This document shows positions 1 through 7,789 of a DNA stretch of 10,776 bases, piece by piece. Made by a program: the position numbers and the translations under genes. Each line of letters begins with the position of its first letter. Position 1 is the first letter of the stretch. The stretch is from Cephalothrix simula (lineage: Eukaryota; Nemertea; Palaeonemertea; Archinemertea; Cephalotrichidae). The notes under the pieces were generated by a model that had not been told where the DNA came from, ran no database searches, and saw only the letters and a program-made list of their open reading frames with translations. The stretch is taken from NCBI GenBank assembly GCA_035591015.1, contig JAXIUW010216064.1:1-10776 (forward strand), given 5' to 3'.

Positions 1-21
1 CAAAATAGCATGTAATAATCT

Positions 22-99
22 TTATAATGCAATTGTTTACATTTCTTTACTATAAATCACATTTTATATATTCATAAATTGTAAACAATTGTATTATAA
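22..99. repeat. AT-rich stem-loop, 20 bp arms
   Basis: Positions 22-41 and 80-99 are inverted copies with one mismatch over 20 bases; the core word on the left is CAATTGTTTACA. The loop is 38 bases of AT-rich sequence. It lies just outside the left end of the inverted-repeat element that begins at 105, so it may be part of an older insertion or simply a cruciform-prone spot. No protein-binding role can be assigned. Confidence 0.7.
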
Positions 100-104
100 T
101 ACTA

Positions 105-151
105 CGAAGAGGACACTAATCACCAGGGGACACTGAGCGCATTAACACCGG
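105..151 (+). repeat. Left terminal inverted repeat / dispersed end module
   Basis: This 47 base segment is GC-richer than its flanks. It pairs with 1716-1761 as an inverted copy, and its inner part (116-143) is repeated without change at 2007-2034. Key words are TCACCAGGGGACACTGAGCG and the terminal ACACCGG. Confidence 0.75.
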
Positions 152-548
152 TACTGTGATTTCTTGATTACTTAAAACTGGTATTTTTGCCATGGAAACC
201 AATAAAGCTTGGCGTTACGCAACGTTAAGGTCCATTTTCGGAAGTGATTGCCTTAATACATCGGAAATCCTGTTTCAAATAATACTAGACTGGGATAAGG
301 CAGAAGTGGTTGGCAAATATTCGCAGTTTAACTAATAGGAAAATCTTAGGTGAAACGGTAATAAATCAGTGAACGTTTCTGATACCAACCTAATATTCTG
401 AAGCTGAGTGCACGGTTTTGGTAATTGGAACTGCAGTGCTGGCTGCATTGCGACTCAACATCTTGTGCCTCCTTCATAGTATTCCTTTAAGGGGTACTAA
501 ACTCGCCCCCTCCTAAAAGTATGAATGTAAAAGGTTAGGATCACAAAA
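152..548. other. No gene seen; interior of the TIR element
   Basis: This stretch has slightly more balanced composition than the rest of the window. A short plus-strand frame opens after a stop at 165-167, has an ATG at 192 in a favourable context (GCCATGG) and stops at 333-335, giving 47 residues from the ATG. I recognise no domain in it and do not call it a gene. It could be a remnant of a coding segment carried by the element. Confidence 0.4.
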
Positions 549-906
549 ATGTTCTAATGATGTCCCACTTGGGAATATCTTAGTAATTCAGAACACTGAC
601 AGGGTGACCTCTCACCTGGAAATCTTAGAAATCAGGGAAAATAAGGGAATTTCATTTTGACCTTCAAAAGTCGGGGAATTTCATAAAAAATGACAAAGTC
701 GGGGAAAACCCTTGGAATTCTTTCAGGGTTTACGCATAAAAATTCTTTGCGGTTATTTGGCGGTTACCATATACTATTATTCCGCTAATGAATTTGTTCG
801 AAATTATTGGCTAACGATTTCCCTGGAAAAGGTCAAGGAATTTGTTGGGACGAGTCTTAGAAATCTAAAAATCATGGAACAACAATGGCCTCCCTGATTA
901 GAACAT
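549..906. mobile_element. Decayed TIR element of the same family as 9095-9559
   Basis: Positions 549-580 match the 31 bp terminal repeat of the element at 9095-9559: about 27 of 32 bases, with shared words TGTTCTAAT, GTCCCACTTGG and a final ATCT. The opposite end is uncertain. The best candidate is ATTAGAACA ending near 906, which matches the last bases of the expected inverted end, but the rest of that TIR is not recognisable. The interior (about 620-875) carries several scattered copies of a word like GTCGGGGAATTTC or TCAGGGAAAA, a low-complexity dispersed motif. A 61-codon frame at 712-897 falls inside and shows no recognisable protein feature. The left end is well supported; the extent is a guess. 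Confidence 0.4.
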
Positions 907-1009
907 ATGTGGAACACTACAATGTGTAGCAGATCGATTCCGGGCGTTGAATTTGGAGCAATATATAACATCTCTCCACTGAGGCATGTTCTAGAGTAGT
1001 TTTATAAAG

Positions 1010-1089
1010 CTCCGAACTGCTCAAAAAAACGTTCTTTAAATGTTCCAAGATTTTAGGTGTCTTGGAACTTCTTTCGGAGCAGTTCGGAG
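1010..1089. repeat. Nested perfect inverted repeats (80 bp foldback)
   Basis: The outer arms are 13 bases, perfectly complementary (CTCCGAACTGCTC at 1010-1022 with 1077-1089). The inner arms are 9 bases, also perfect (GTTCCAAGA at 1042-1050 with 1060-1068). The inner loop is 9 bases. Two symmetric perfect stems in 80 bases suggest the centre of a foldback or MITE-type element, or a structured transcript. The word TCTTGGAAC recurs at 9366 and near 10319, inside two other TIR elements. Confidence 0.7.
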
Positions 1090-1715
1090 AACACTTGATA
1101 ATGATGATATTATATATTGTTCCAAAAGATCATCTAGATAAAACTAGCTAGTAGTTCATCTAAGCGATATGAAAGTGTGAACTTTCGACCGAGGTAACTG
1201 GATGCCAATAATTTAAATTTCCCGACGAGGGGCTCCAGGGGGGGTTTTTCCAATATCAACTTTTCCTGCTAAATTTTTTATATAACTCTTTAATACATGC
1301 ATGATAGTGTTCTTTGACATGATATAACATTTCTGGTGTACTTCGGACTTCGGCTTCTTTTTACATTACGACAACTTCCAAACACATGCAAGTCGAATTC
1401 TAAACTATTTATTTACATATAATTATCAGTCTATTGATAATTTTTACGTTAATTTAAAAGCACTCTTTTGTTTTATCTTATCTAAAAAATACTTTGTGGT
1501 TTTTAAACAATCACTTCAAAGTTATCCAAATAGCGTGACTTGCAAGTTCGGACTTTTTTGGTAATTTTCCAAAATATTTCCTCATTAGAATCACGAAATT
1601 ACTAAAAAATGTAATCATATGAGCATAAGCTAGCATGCAATTTTAATTTTCATAAAATCACAATTTAAAATTTAAAATTTTTGAACACACCCTATTATAG
1701 TTCCCCCCAAACCAC
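1090..1715. other. No gene seen; AT-rich interior
   Basis: The stretch has many stops in every frame. It contains a G-rich patch near 1226-1246, a short CTTCGGA/CTTCGGC duplication near 1340-1353, and simple AT words such as TTTAAAATTTAAAATTT near 1665-1681. There is no coding or RNA signature. Confidence 0.5.
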
Positions 1716-1761
1716 CCGGTGTGAATGCGCTCCGTGTCCCTGGTGATCAGTGCCCTCTTCG
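1716..1761 (-). repeat. Right terminal inverted repeat / dispersed end module
   Basis: This is the inverted copy of 105-151, differing by four substitutions and a one-base deletion in the GGGG run. It lies about 14 bases from the presumed 3' boundary of the neighbouring SINE-like segment. Confidence 0.75.
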
Positions 1762-1774
1762 TATACAGATAATA

Positions 1775-1968
1775 TGGCTTTTTTCGTCGGACACTGGCAA
1801 TCGGCTTTTATTGTCCTGCCTTTCCTATTTAAATGTACATTTTTTCGTATGTAATTGATACAAAGGAAGATTGAGACCCCGAGAGCACTCGGCGGACCCA
1901 GGGATCGAACCCGGCCCTTCAGATATTTTCCCGAAGGACTGCGCGTTAGACCGCTCAGCTAGCACGAA
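1775..1968 (-). mobile_element. tRNA-derived SINE-like element (minus strand)
   Basis: Read on the minus strand, the segment starting near 1966 has an A-box (TAGCTGAGCGGT, at 1961-1950) and a near-perfect B-box (GGTTCGATCCC, at 1911-1901), about 40 bases apart. The T-arm stem CCGGG/CCTGG is intact, and a stem CCTTC/GAAGG resembling a long variable or anticodon arm lies between the boxes, which suggests a Leu or Ser-type tRNA ancestor. It is not a functional tRNA: no clean seven-base acceptor stem or anticodon loop can be built. Downstream is a short hairpin (1879-1892, CCGAG/CTCGG) and then an AT-rich body. The end near 1775 is chosen because GACGAAAAAAGCCA there recurs at 4815-4828; the true tail is uncertain. 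SINEs are non-autonomous retroelements transcribed by RNA polymerase III from these internal boxes. The 65-codon frame across 1871-2068 is an antisense shadow of it. Confidence 0.7.
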
Positions 1969-2006
1969 CATGCCAAACACTGAACGCCGGGAGACCCAGC
2001 AAACCC

Positions 2007-2034
2007 CTAATCACCAGGGGACACTGAGCGCATT
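2007..2034 (+). repeat. Third copy of the end module, 28 bp identical to 116-143
   Basis: All 28 bases match the inner part of the left TIR at 116-143 in the same orientation. Similarity stops abruptly on the left (the outer bases CGAAGAGGACA are missing) and continues on the right only as CACA. It lies upstream of the SINE head, and no partner right end is visible further on. It may be a truncated second copy of the same transposon end, or a module that travels with the SINE. Confidence 0.75.
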
Positions 2035-2040
2035 CACATA

Positions 2041-2767
2041 TAATGTCATATATGTTTCCAAAAAATAAAAGGCTATTATTATATTCTTTTGTCGGTGGCG
2101 TTCAAGATCAGATTTTCAGCTTTTTTTCAAAATTTTGAAATTTTGGTTTTAAGAAAATCCAAAAAAATGGTTTATTCTAACCTTTTTTCATCTATAAGAC
2201 CTCAGTAGCTTGCTCCTCAGTAAGACAGGACGTGATATAAACTATATGCCTTCATTCGAAGTTGAAAAAGGCTATGGTCGCTTGTTGACTTGGCGTGTCA
2301 AAAAATATGCAAAATCTGATTCTGATCAGACTAGACATTTTTTGTTCAAATCGAACCCTACAAAATATACGTATTAGTTAATATAGGCTTTATATGAACA
2401 ACCTCCCATTATTTAATCTAGCTAGCAAATAATTAATCATAATGTCATTTTGTTTACTTTATCCTTTAGCCTTTATCGGTCTTGCCGACAAATTAGTAAT
2501 GAGATTATTCTATATGACCATATTTCACATTCATATTTGGTACCAAATGAAAATTATGAGAATTTTTGCCCTTTTTGAATTAAACCCTTCTTTTAGTTGG
2601 CGAAAAACTCCTCGCGGCGCACGCACGGTGGACTTATGAAATAGTCCATAAAAGTGGAAATGATGGACTAATATCTTTCTGAAATGCACAGTGCTTTATT
2701 CAGTGAACGCCTACCTGAAACAAAATAGTTAAGTCTCGAGAAAAGTCAGTTTCTTCATGAATAATTA
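2041..2767. other. No gene seen
   Basis: AT-rich sequence with homopolymer-rich patches near 2110-2170. A 65-codon plus-strand frame at 2442-2639 is hydrophobic at first and then ordinary; it lacks any domain, splice or promoter support, so I treat it as chance. Confidence 0.45.
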
Positions 2768-3187
2768 TGACTTATGGCCCGTTTATACTTCATCAGCATT
2801 TGCCTGATTTCTCCAAAAATCACGCTGATTTCTGATTTTGCGTGGGCTGTCAGCAAATTGGGAATTTAGGTCACGCGACTTCGCGCAGAGAAATGCTCAG
2901 TCCATTTTCTCTCAGCATTTTCTCAACGCGAGTTCACGTAAAATTTGCTCATTCGGAATTAGAAACTAGTTCTATTCGGACTCAGCATTTTTATGGTGTT
3001 GACATTGACAAATTACTTCGCGAAAAATATTAAACTGATGACCCGTTTATACTTTTATCAGCATTTATTGCCCAAGGCAGTGAGAAAATCTGATTAAAAG
3101 TATAAACATGCTCTTAGCATTTTTCTATCAAAAAAGTTGATTTCTGAGTTCGCGGTTGTGAAAAAAGTATAAATGGGCCTTAAGTCA
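2768..3187. mobile_element. MITE with 23 bp inverted ends
   Basis: Positions 2768-2790 and 3165-3187 are inverted copies with 21 of 23 bases matching; the shared core is GGCCC, G or A, TTTATACTT. The outer TGACTTA/TAAGTCA can be read as target site: with TTA duplicated (2772-2774 and 3180-3182), removal of the element restores TGACTTAAGTCA, a perfect 12 bp palindrome. A 3 bp TWA-type duplication is typical of PIF/Harbinger elements, so that superfamily is a reasonable but unproven inference. The interior repeats TCAGCATTT or a close variant five times (near 2793, 2912, 2981, 3057, 3113). No transposase is encoded; the 63-codon frame at 2842-3033 is a shadow. The size of about 405 bp suits a MITE. 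Confidence 0.75.
3037..3112. repeat. Nested small copy of the MITE ends
   Basis: GACCCGTTTATACTTTTATCAGCATTT at 3040 onwards repeats the outer left end in direct orientation, and 3092-3110 is an inverted version of the same word (GATTAAAAGTATAAACATG). The MITE therefore carries a second pair of ends just inside its right terminus, as if a shorter derivative had inserted or the end had duplicated. Confidence 0.6.
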
Positions 3188-3599
3188 ATCTACTTTCCAA
3201 CTCAGGAATGCAATCATAAATTTGTTTTTTACGATCTTTTATCACTAAACAGATCATTTGTTTGTTTAAAGATAGCAACAGTAAACAGCCCCTCGAGTTA
3301 TCAAGACTGTTACTTATCTTATAGAGTTTTGAATCTTCGCGCTAAGAAACAAGAAAACAAATAAAAGCCAGGCATTACATGTATGTCTACATTTTAAATT
3401 CTCTGCATTCCTGAGTTAGAAGAAACTTGGACTGATACCTACTAGCCCCTGTCTCATAATGGGCCCCTGCTATATTTAACTTTAAAATATCTTTACAAGC
3501 ATCTTTATGTATTTGGCCTACATTAAAATAAGAATATTTTTATCGAGATTTTTATTTATCTATTGTTTTGCATTTCTTTCAATTTACTTATGGCATTCC
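3188..3599. other. No gene seen
   Basis: Ordinary AT-rich sequence. A 63-codon frame begins inside the MITE end and runs to 3364; since its ATG belongs to the repeat terminus, it is very unlikely to be a gene. Confidence 0.45.
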
Positions 3600-3706
3600 C
3601 ATCCTTGGCGAACGGTGTAACTATCTGACTATCCAACTCATTCACATCTGCTCTCATTGATGAATTAAAGGCGGACATACAACATAAAACCTCTTGGCCA
3701 AGGATG
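3600..3706. repeat. 10 bp inverted repeat (possible tiny TIR element)
   Basis: CATCCTTGGC at 3600-3609 is perfectly inverted at 3697-3706. Looser similarity continues outside both arms (GGCATTCC on the left, ATGGCA on the right). The pair could be the ends of a very small element of about 120 bp or coincidence. Confidence 0.35.
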
Positions 3707-3859
3707 ATGGCACACCCTGACAAAAACCGTTTGGCTTTTATTTGGGCAATAAAAAAGGCTCATTCGCTGCTATCATGAGTTCCACAGTCCCCTGGTAAAT
3801 ATTATAGCAAAATTTGAAAATCCGTGGGCAAACAAAAGTACCATATTGCACGAAGAAAC

Positions 3860-3937
3860 GTTCAATAACTATTTGATTGAACAATATCACAAACATATGG
3901 CAACCCGTCATGGCCATAAAATGTAATATTGTTCAAT
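3860..3937. repeat. Compound hairpin with 12 bp perfect arms
   Basis: ATTGAACAATAT at 3876-3887 is perfectly inverted at 3926-3937. Inside, TATGGC (3896-3901) pairs with GCCATA (3913-3918). A third half-site, GTTCAAT at 3860-3866, can compete for the left arm, so two mutually exclusive hairpins are possible. The sequence suggests the core of a foldback element; no transcript evidence is visible. Confidence 0.55.
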
Positions 3938-4275
3938 AATTCTAATTATTTAAAAAAATACGTAAATATTCAAGCCTGTAACCTGGTAACTGTGCACTCT
4001 GATATAGACCCTGAGTCTTGGCCCTGCTTATGTGTTTCCGTACTTCTTTAGTATTTTTGTAGCTGAACCTGAAAATGGACAGAGTAAATACGGTTTAAAA
4101 TATATCAAACATGGGGCAAAAAGGATGGCTCTACCAGACTCAGTATTGTCACCCTCAGCTGTTCAAACAGTTCGTCTTTTTGAGCTATTGATCAGTAGTT
4201 TTTCCTAAATGTTAGCATTCTTATAATATCTATGGCGGATCTAGGGCGTCACAACGTCGCAAAATGTGTAGAAAA

Positions 4276-4385
4276 ATTGTGCATATTTCTTTTAAATTGA
4301 CCATGATTTTGTGCATTCATGATTTTTGTCCAAAAATTGGGCATTTTCTGCTTTTTACGGCAAAATAAGATTGCACATTTCTTCT
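4276..4385. repeat. Degenerate ~32 bp repeat, about four copies
   Basis: The word TTGTGCATTT or a close variant recurs at about 4278, 4310, 4337 and 4371 (ATTGTGCAT, TTGTGCATT, TTGGGCATT, TTGCACATT), spaced 28-34 bases apart. The copies are badly eroded outside the core. Confidence 0.35.
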
Positions 4386-4429
4386 GAAAATACAAAGGAT
4401 GAAAAAAAAATTTATGAGGCACCGTAAAA

Positions 4430-4453
4430 CGGTTCAGTCCTCGGTTCAGTCCA
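4430..4453. repeat. 12 bp tandem duplication
   Basis: CGGTTCAGTCC followed by T or A occurs twice head to tail, with 11 of 12 bases identical. This is a local duplication with no evident function. Confidence 0.7.
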
Positions 4454-4780
4454 ACCCCGTGTCTTCTAGAGGTGACTCGCTTTTATGCCCTCCAAAGGGG
4501 ATTTGAAAATTCTTCTCAATTCTTCCACCACCTCGTTGTTCCACCCTTCAGATATGGAGGGGGTTCCCTGAATCTTTCAATTACCAGAACCAAATAGCTT
4601 TGCATTGCATACTGTATCAAGGAAATTGTCGCACTGTATTTCTTTGGGTTCCGAAGCGAAGAATTCACTTAGGTGATCCGTGGTGGATTCTCTATTGCAG
4701 AGCGGACCCATGTTTTACAGGACGTAGTTACATGTACATCATGATGATTGCTGACCCAATATACAATACACTTTAGTAAG
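4454..4780. other. No gene seen
   Basis: Mixed-composition sequence with stops in all frames; I see no repeat, RNA or promoter signature. Confidence 0.4.
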
Positions 4781-4828
4781 GACACTGAACGACCCCCCCC
4801 CCTTCATCAAAAACTGGCTTTTTTCGTC
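4781..4828. repeat. Short modules shared with the 1775-2034 region
   Basis: ACACTGAACG near 4782 also occurs near 1978, and TGGCTTTTTTCGTC at 4815-4828 occurs unchanged at 1775-1788. Between the two modules is a run of ten C (4793-4802). Finding both words here and around the SINE suggests a decayed relative of that element, although order and spacing differ. Confidence 0.4.
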
Positions 4829-5617
4829 TAGCCTATAAACAGTCAGTAAGTGCTTTAGCCTTTTACATCGGTATTAAAAAACCCATTTTTATTGTAGAAG
4901 GAATAATAATTATTAGAACTGAGGAAAATGAGCATTTCTCATGTTTACAGACTATACATCAAATCAAAAACTATCATCAATATACCATATGGAGTTTAAT
5001 ACATTATAAAAACGTGGCTATATTCTGATTTTTGCATCTTATCATGGGAAAATAATAATGTTATGGACCTCTGCTAGATTAGATAAAATCGAAATGAGGG
5101 AAATAGATAATGACGATATTTAAAATGGAAGCCAAGATCTGCAGAAACCTATTCCAACGGTTACAGCTTTTTGCTGGTTTGAATGATACCGTACCTGTCA
5201 ACAAGTATAGTTTGCCTGTGTTCAGAAAATTTTTCTAGGTAGTGTGGCGGATTCCTTACAATAAAAAACACAAGATTACTATTCCACAAGAAATATAACA
5301 CATTTTATTCCACCTGATTCGTGTATGATTCCCAAGTGATTCTCCATGTTGATTTGCCCTACCAAGCTCGTGAATAGCAGCATAATACCTTTACAAAAAC
5401 AGTATTACGCTTCTATTCCCGAAATCGTATCAGACGTTTGGTTCTGTAAATCCAAGTTAGTGCAGATTAATTTCCGTCATTCCTGGTATAACGAATGCCT
5501 TGACTAAATTTGTGTAGTCCAGATGATATTTTGCAAATATTAGCTCTCTTGGTCACCAAGTCGTGTGCTATATCAAGCTATATCTGGTTCACATATTGAA
5601 ATAATATTCGCATACTT
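4829..5617. other. No gene seen
   Basis: AT-rich sequence without an open frame of note. No inverted or tandem repeat longer than about 10 bases was noticed. Confidence 0.45.
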
Positions 5618-5691
5618 AAACCGCGGTTTGTTTGATTATTTGGTCACGTGAACAAACTGGAGCATGCGCAATATAATTTAGAATAATGGCG
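5618..5691 (+). promoter_or_regulatory. Cluster of promoter-like motifs ending at an ATG
   Basis: Within 74 bases lie a perfect 12 bp palindrome AAACCGCGGTTT (5618-5629), a USF/MITF-type E-box GTCACGTGA (5643-5651), an NRF1-like half-site GCATGCGCA (5662-5670) and AATAATGGCGG (5682-5692), which resembles the YY1 site often found over animal start codons. The patch holds several CpGs in a region otherwise poor in them. The ATG at 5686 opens a 61-codon frame to 5871 with no recognisable domain and a hydrophobic C-terminal third; a first exon ending at a GT inside it is possible but I cannot place a donor. Motif words this short arise by chance, so this is a candidate promoter, not a demonstrated one. 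Confidence 0.35.
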
Positions 5692-6048
5692 GACATTAAG
5701 CCATACTTTAATCTTTGTTTAACAAGAAAGATCAAATATACAAAGGCATTCCTTGAGTGTTACTATGTGTTTAAAGGTCCTTATGCTACATTAAATGACT
5801 TATACGTCATATATACCTTCATACCTTTCAAATTTAGGTTCATTATTAGTTTACATTACATGCATTTATAAGGAATTGTGACTACAAATTAATACTCAAA
5901 ATATAATGATTATACAATGTTACATAGACATCCTAGACCCCATTTTAAATTCATTCATTCATTCATAATAGCTAGATGACACGAATTTTTTGGGTCCCAA
6001 ATGCCGCCCGAAGATTATTTTCATATTTTCTTTAAAATGCTTTTTGGC
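5692..6048. other. No confirmed gene; short ATTC microsatellite at 5949-5966
   Basis: The 61-codon frame from the candidate promoter occupies the first half. The rest is AT-rich, with ATTC repeated four and a half times at 5949-5966. Confidence 0.5.
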
Positions 6049-6078
6049 CCTTCAAAAACATAACCTTCAAAAACATAA
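6049..6078. repeat. 15 bp exact tandem duplication
   Basis: CCTTCAAAAACATAA occurs twice head to tail at 6049-6063 and 6064-6078 without a mismatch, which indicates a recent local duplication. Confidence 0.85.
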
Positions 6079-6135
6079 GCTTAAAGGATTTAGGATATAA
6101 GGATCAAAGGGGGAATTTGCGTCATCCTGTCTCAG

Positions 6136-6332
6136 GGTTCTCAGCGGTCTAAAACAATTCCTGAAAATCTAGTTTATTGAAAAAACGTATGCTACCAACC
6201 CCCCTTGTGTAGTGTGGATTCCTACCACTAGTAGGAAAAACTATTTCCTCGTTCGTTTACTAGAGTACTGAAAACCTTGAAAAATCCTTGAATTAGGTCC
6301 TTAAGATATTTTTCAGATCCTTGAATTTTAGA
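6136..6332. repeat. Dispersed repeat fragments related to 7933-8000
   Basis: GGTTCTCAGCGGT at 6136-6148 is the exact inverse of 7988-8000. AAAACCTTGAAAAATCCTTGAA at 6271-6292 matches 7933-7954 with one mismatch in direct orientation, followed in both places by variants of GGTCCTTAA and CCTTGAATTTT. The two loci carry pieces of one dispersed family, rearranged relative to each other. Confidence 0.5.
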
Positions 6333-6395
6333 ATTTACTTATTATGGTTTTCACAGACCAGAGATATTGCTATCTTTATCTTTGCCGTGTCTGTA

Positions 6396-6645
6396 AGGAT
6401 GGCCGAGTGGTCGCTGAACTGGGCTACGTAGGCAAAAGCTTCGTTACATAGCGGCTATCGTCATGGCAAGCACGAGTTTACCATCCGCAGATCGCGATTC
6501 GCGAGTGGCAGATGCTGGGTGGTTCGGTCACCGTTACCGAAGTGAAGCGGGGACTAGGAAATGCGAAAGCGCCCGAGAAGAGGTCATTGCACATGGGCTT
6601 GCAGTGGCCCCCTTCCCTCTGGGATACTCTAGCGGTATATAGAAA
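6396..6645 (+). mobile_element. tRNA-derived SINE-like element (plus strand)
   Basis: The segment is clearly GC-richer than its flanks. It opens with GGATGGCCGAGTGGTC (6398-6413), which matches the A-box and D-arm of Ser/Leu-type tRNAs almost exactly. A B-box is less clear: candidates are GATTCGCGAGT near 6496 and GGTTCGGTCACC at 6521-6532, both further from the A-box than usual. GGATGG (6398) and CCATCC (6481) could be remnants of an acceptor stem. The body after 6541 is GC-rich, and the segment fades into AT-rich sequence after GATACTCTAGCGGTATAT near 6641. It is not a functional tRNA. It differs in sequence from the SINE at 1775-1968, so it is probably another family. Confidence 0.6.
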
Positions 6646-6851
6646 ATAGCGAAAGTCATATTAGTGAGAGCTTCAATTTAAAATAGCGGTCCCCCTAGAT
6701 CCTAAAATTATACAATAGAAAACCCAATTTTCTGATTTTGTGCAAAACGTTTAACCACACAATGTTGAGCGAGGGGCACATCGCTTGGATTTAATACTGT
6801 ACAGACATGTTTTAAATTATTGTGTGGGCGTTCCCCCTCCGTACGTACCTT

Positions 6852-6902
6852 TATGGCCAAATGTAAATGATTGTTTAATAACAACATTTATATTTGGTCA
6901 TA
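6852..6902. repeat. Hairpin, 18 bp arms
   Basis: TATGGCCAAATGTAAATG (6852-6869) pairs with 6885-6902, with 16 of 18 positions Watson-Crick and the others G-T type, around a 15-base loop. A second hairpin follows at once: ATGGAATA (6904-6911) with TATTCCAT (6921-6928). Confidence 0.75.
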
Positions 6903-7053
6903 GATGGAATAACTTATGTGTATTCCATTCATCTACTTGTTAATCATCTCATTCAATTTTTCTGTCTTGAAATCTATTTTCCTACCTTTTTCATATGTTT
7001 TAGTTTCTTTCATTTCTCCCATAACTAACATTTTAGAAGCCCTTTTTTATATC

Positions 7054-7130
7054 ATACAAATTTAATACTTTTAATACAAATTTAATATTTTAATACAGAT
7101 TTAATAATTACATTTAATAATTTAATACTG
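7054..7130. repeat. AT-rich minisatellite, 19-20 bp period
   Basis: Units starting ATACAAATTTAATA begin at 7054, 7074 and 7093, with a fourth decayed unit to about 7130. Unit length varies between 19 and 20 bases. Confidence 0.65.
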
Positions 7131-7134
7131 TACA

Positions 7135-7789
7135 AAAAAGTGGGAGTGACGTGCCCCTCGATGTTGTTGATATATTAGGTGAATTTGTGCATTTCCAGAT
7201 CCAATTTACTGGACTTAATTTAATGTAGCTCCAAACCATGTTATGCCATTTTAAATGAGTGAAGAATTATGCGATCACCATGGGCAGGCAAATAAAGTTT
7301 TAAAAAAACAAAACAAACTTGTAACATTATCACAAGATGCCATTGGGTTACTTAGGCGGTAACAAGAATGCATGGAATTCTTGGCGGTAATAACACGTGT
7401 TAGGAGCCGTCACAAGCAGCATTGGTACTACTTGATGGGGTACTTAGGTTAAGGTTGCTTAATCTTGCTTGAGGTCTTTGGGCCCAATTTAATTGCTGCT
7501 ACATCAGCACGTATCATCGAAAAGACATTGCATCAGGAAAACAAATCTAAGAGGAATTCGAAATGGCTAAGAAAGTGAGAAAAGAGGATAGAATACTCTA
7601 TGAAAAGTCTGGTGAAAAAGCACTGATAAACACATTTTTCAGGCCGAAAAGCCTATTCTAGATAAAACCCTTTGTTTTTAGGTCATCTGCTCTCGATAGA
7701 AAGATACCCTTACAGATATTGTAAAGAGACAGTAAAGCAGTAAAATGAGGTGGATACTGTATTCACTTAGGGACTGCTTTATGAAACCC
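7135..7789. other. No gene seen
   Basis: The only item of note is a 36-codon plus-strand frame from 7551 (ATG at 7563) to a stop at 7659-7661, rich in Lys, Arg and Glu near its start. It is too short to identify and has no supporting context. Confidence 0.4.

Larger units (their letters stand above)
105..1761. mobile_element. Putative non-autonomous DNA transposon bounded by ~47 bp TIRs
   Basis: Positions 105-151 and 1716-1761 are inverted copies: about 42 of 47 bases agree with one single-base gap. Both begin CGAAGAGG on the outside and end ACACCGG on the inside. TA lies directly outside each end (103-104 and 1762-1763), which fits a TA target duplication as made by Tc1/mariner-type transposases, though TA is a weak signal in AT-rich DNA. 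The 1657 bp interior has no long open frame, so the element would be non-autonomous or a decayed relic. It contains a second TIR-like relic at 549 and a nested hairpin at 1010-1089. Alternative: the two ends are independent copies of a short dispersed module, since a third copy lies at 2007-2034. I am fairly sure of the inverted repeat and less sure that it delimits one element. Confidence 0.5.
6770..7160. mobile_element. Possible MITE-like element with hairpin core
   Basis: CGAGGGGCAC at 6770-6779 is perfectly inverted at 7151-7160, and ATTTAATACTGTACA occurs just inside both ends (6789-6803 and 7120-7134) in direct orientation. The 391 bp span holds two consecutive hairpins and an AT-rich minisatellite, but no coding frame. 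The arms are only 10 bases, so element status is tentative. Confidence 0.4.

Noticed and set aside
192-335. 47-codon frame with a good start context (GCCATGG)
   Set aside because: The composition looks gene-like, but it is too short and has no recognisable similarity or downstream continuation.
1890-1966. Functional tRNA gene on the minus strand
   Set aside because: The A and B boxes are good, but no acceptor stem or anticodon loop folds properly and repeat-like sequence follows, so it is a SINE head.
1871-2068. 65-codon plus-strand open frame
   Set aside because: It lies antisense to the tRNA-derived SINE head and crosses into the end module; it is a shadow of the repeat.
2842-3033. 63-codon open frame
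   Set aside because: It lies wholly within a MITE and has no transposase motif.
7551-7661. 36-codon basic frame with ATG at 7563
   Set aside because: Too short to identify and without splice or promoter support, though it could be an exon fragment.
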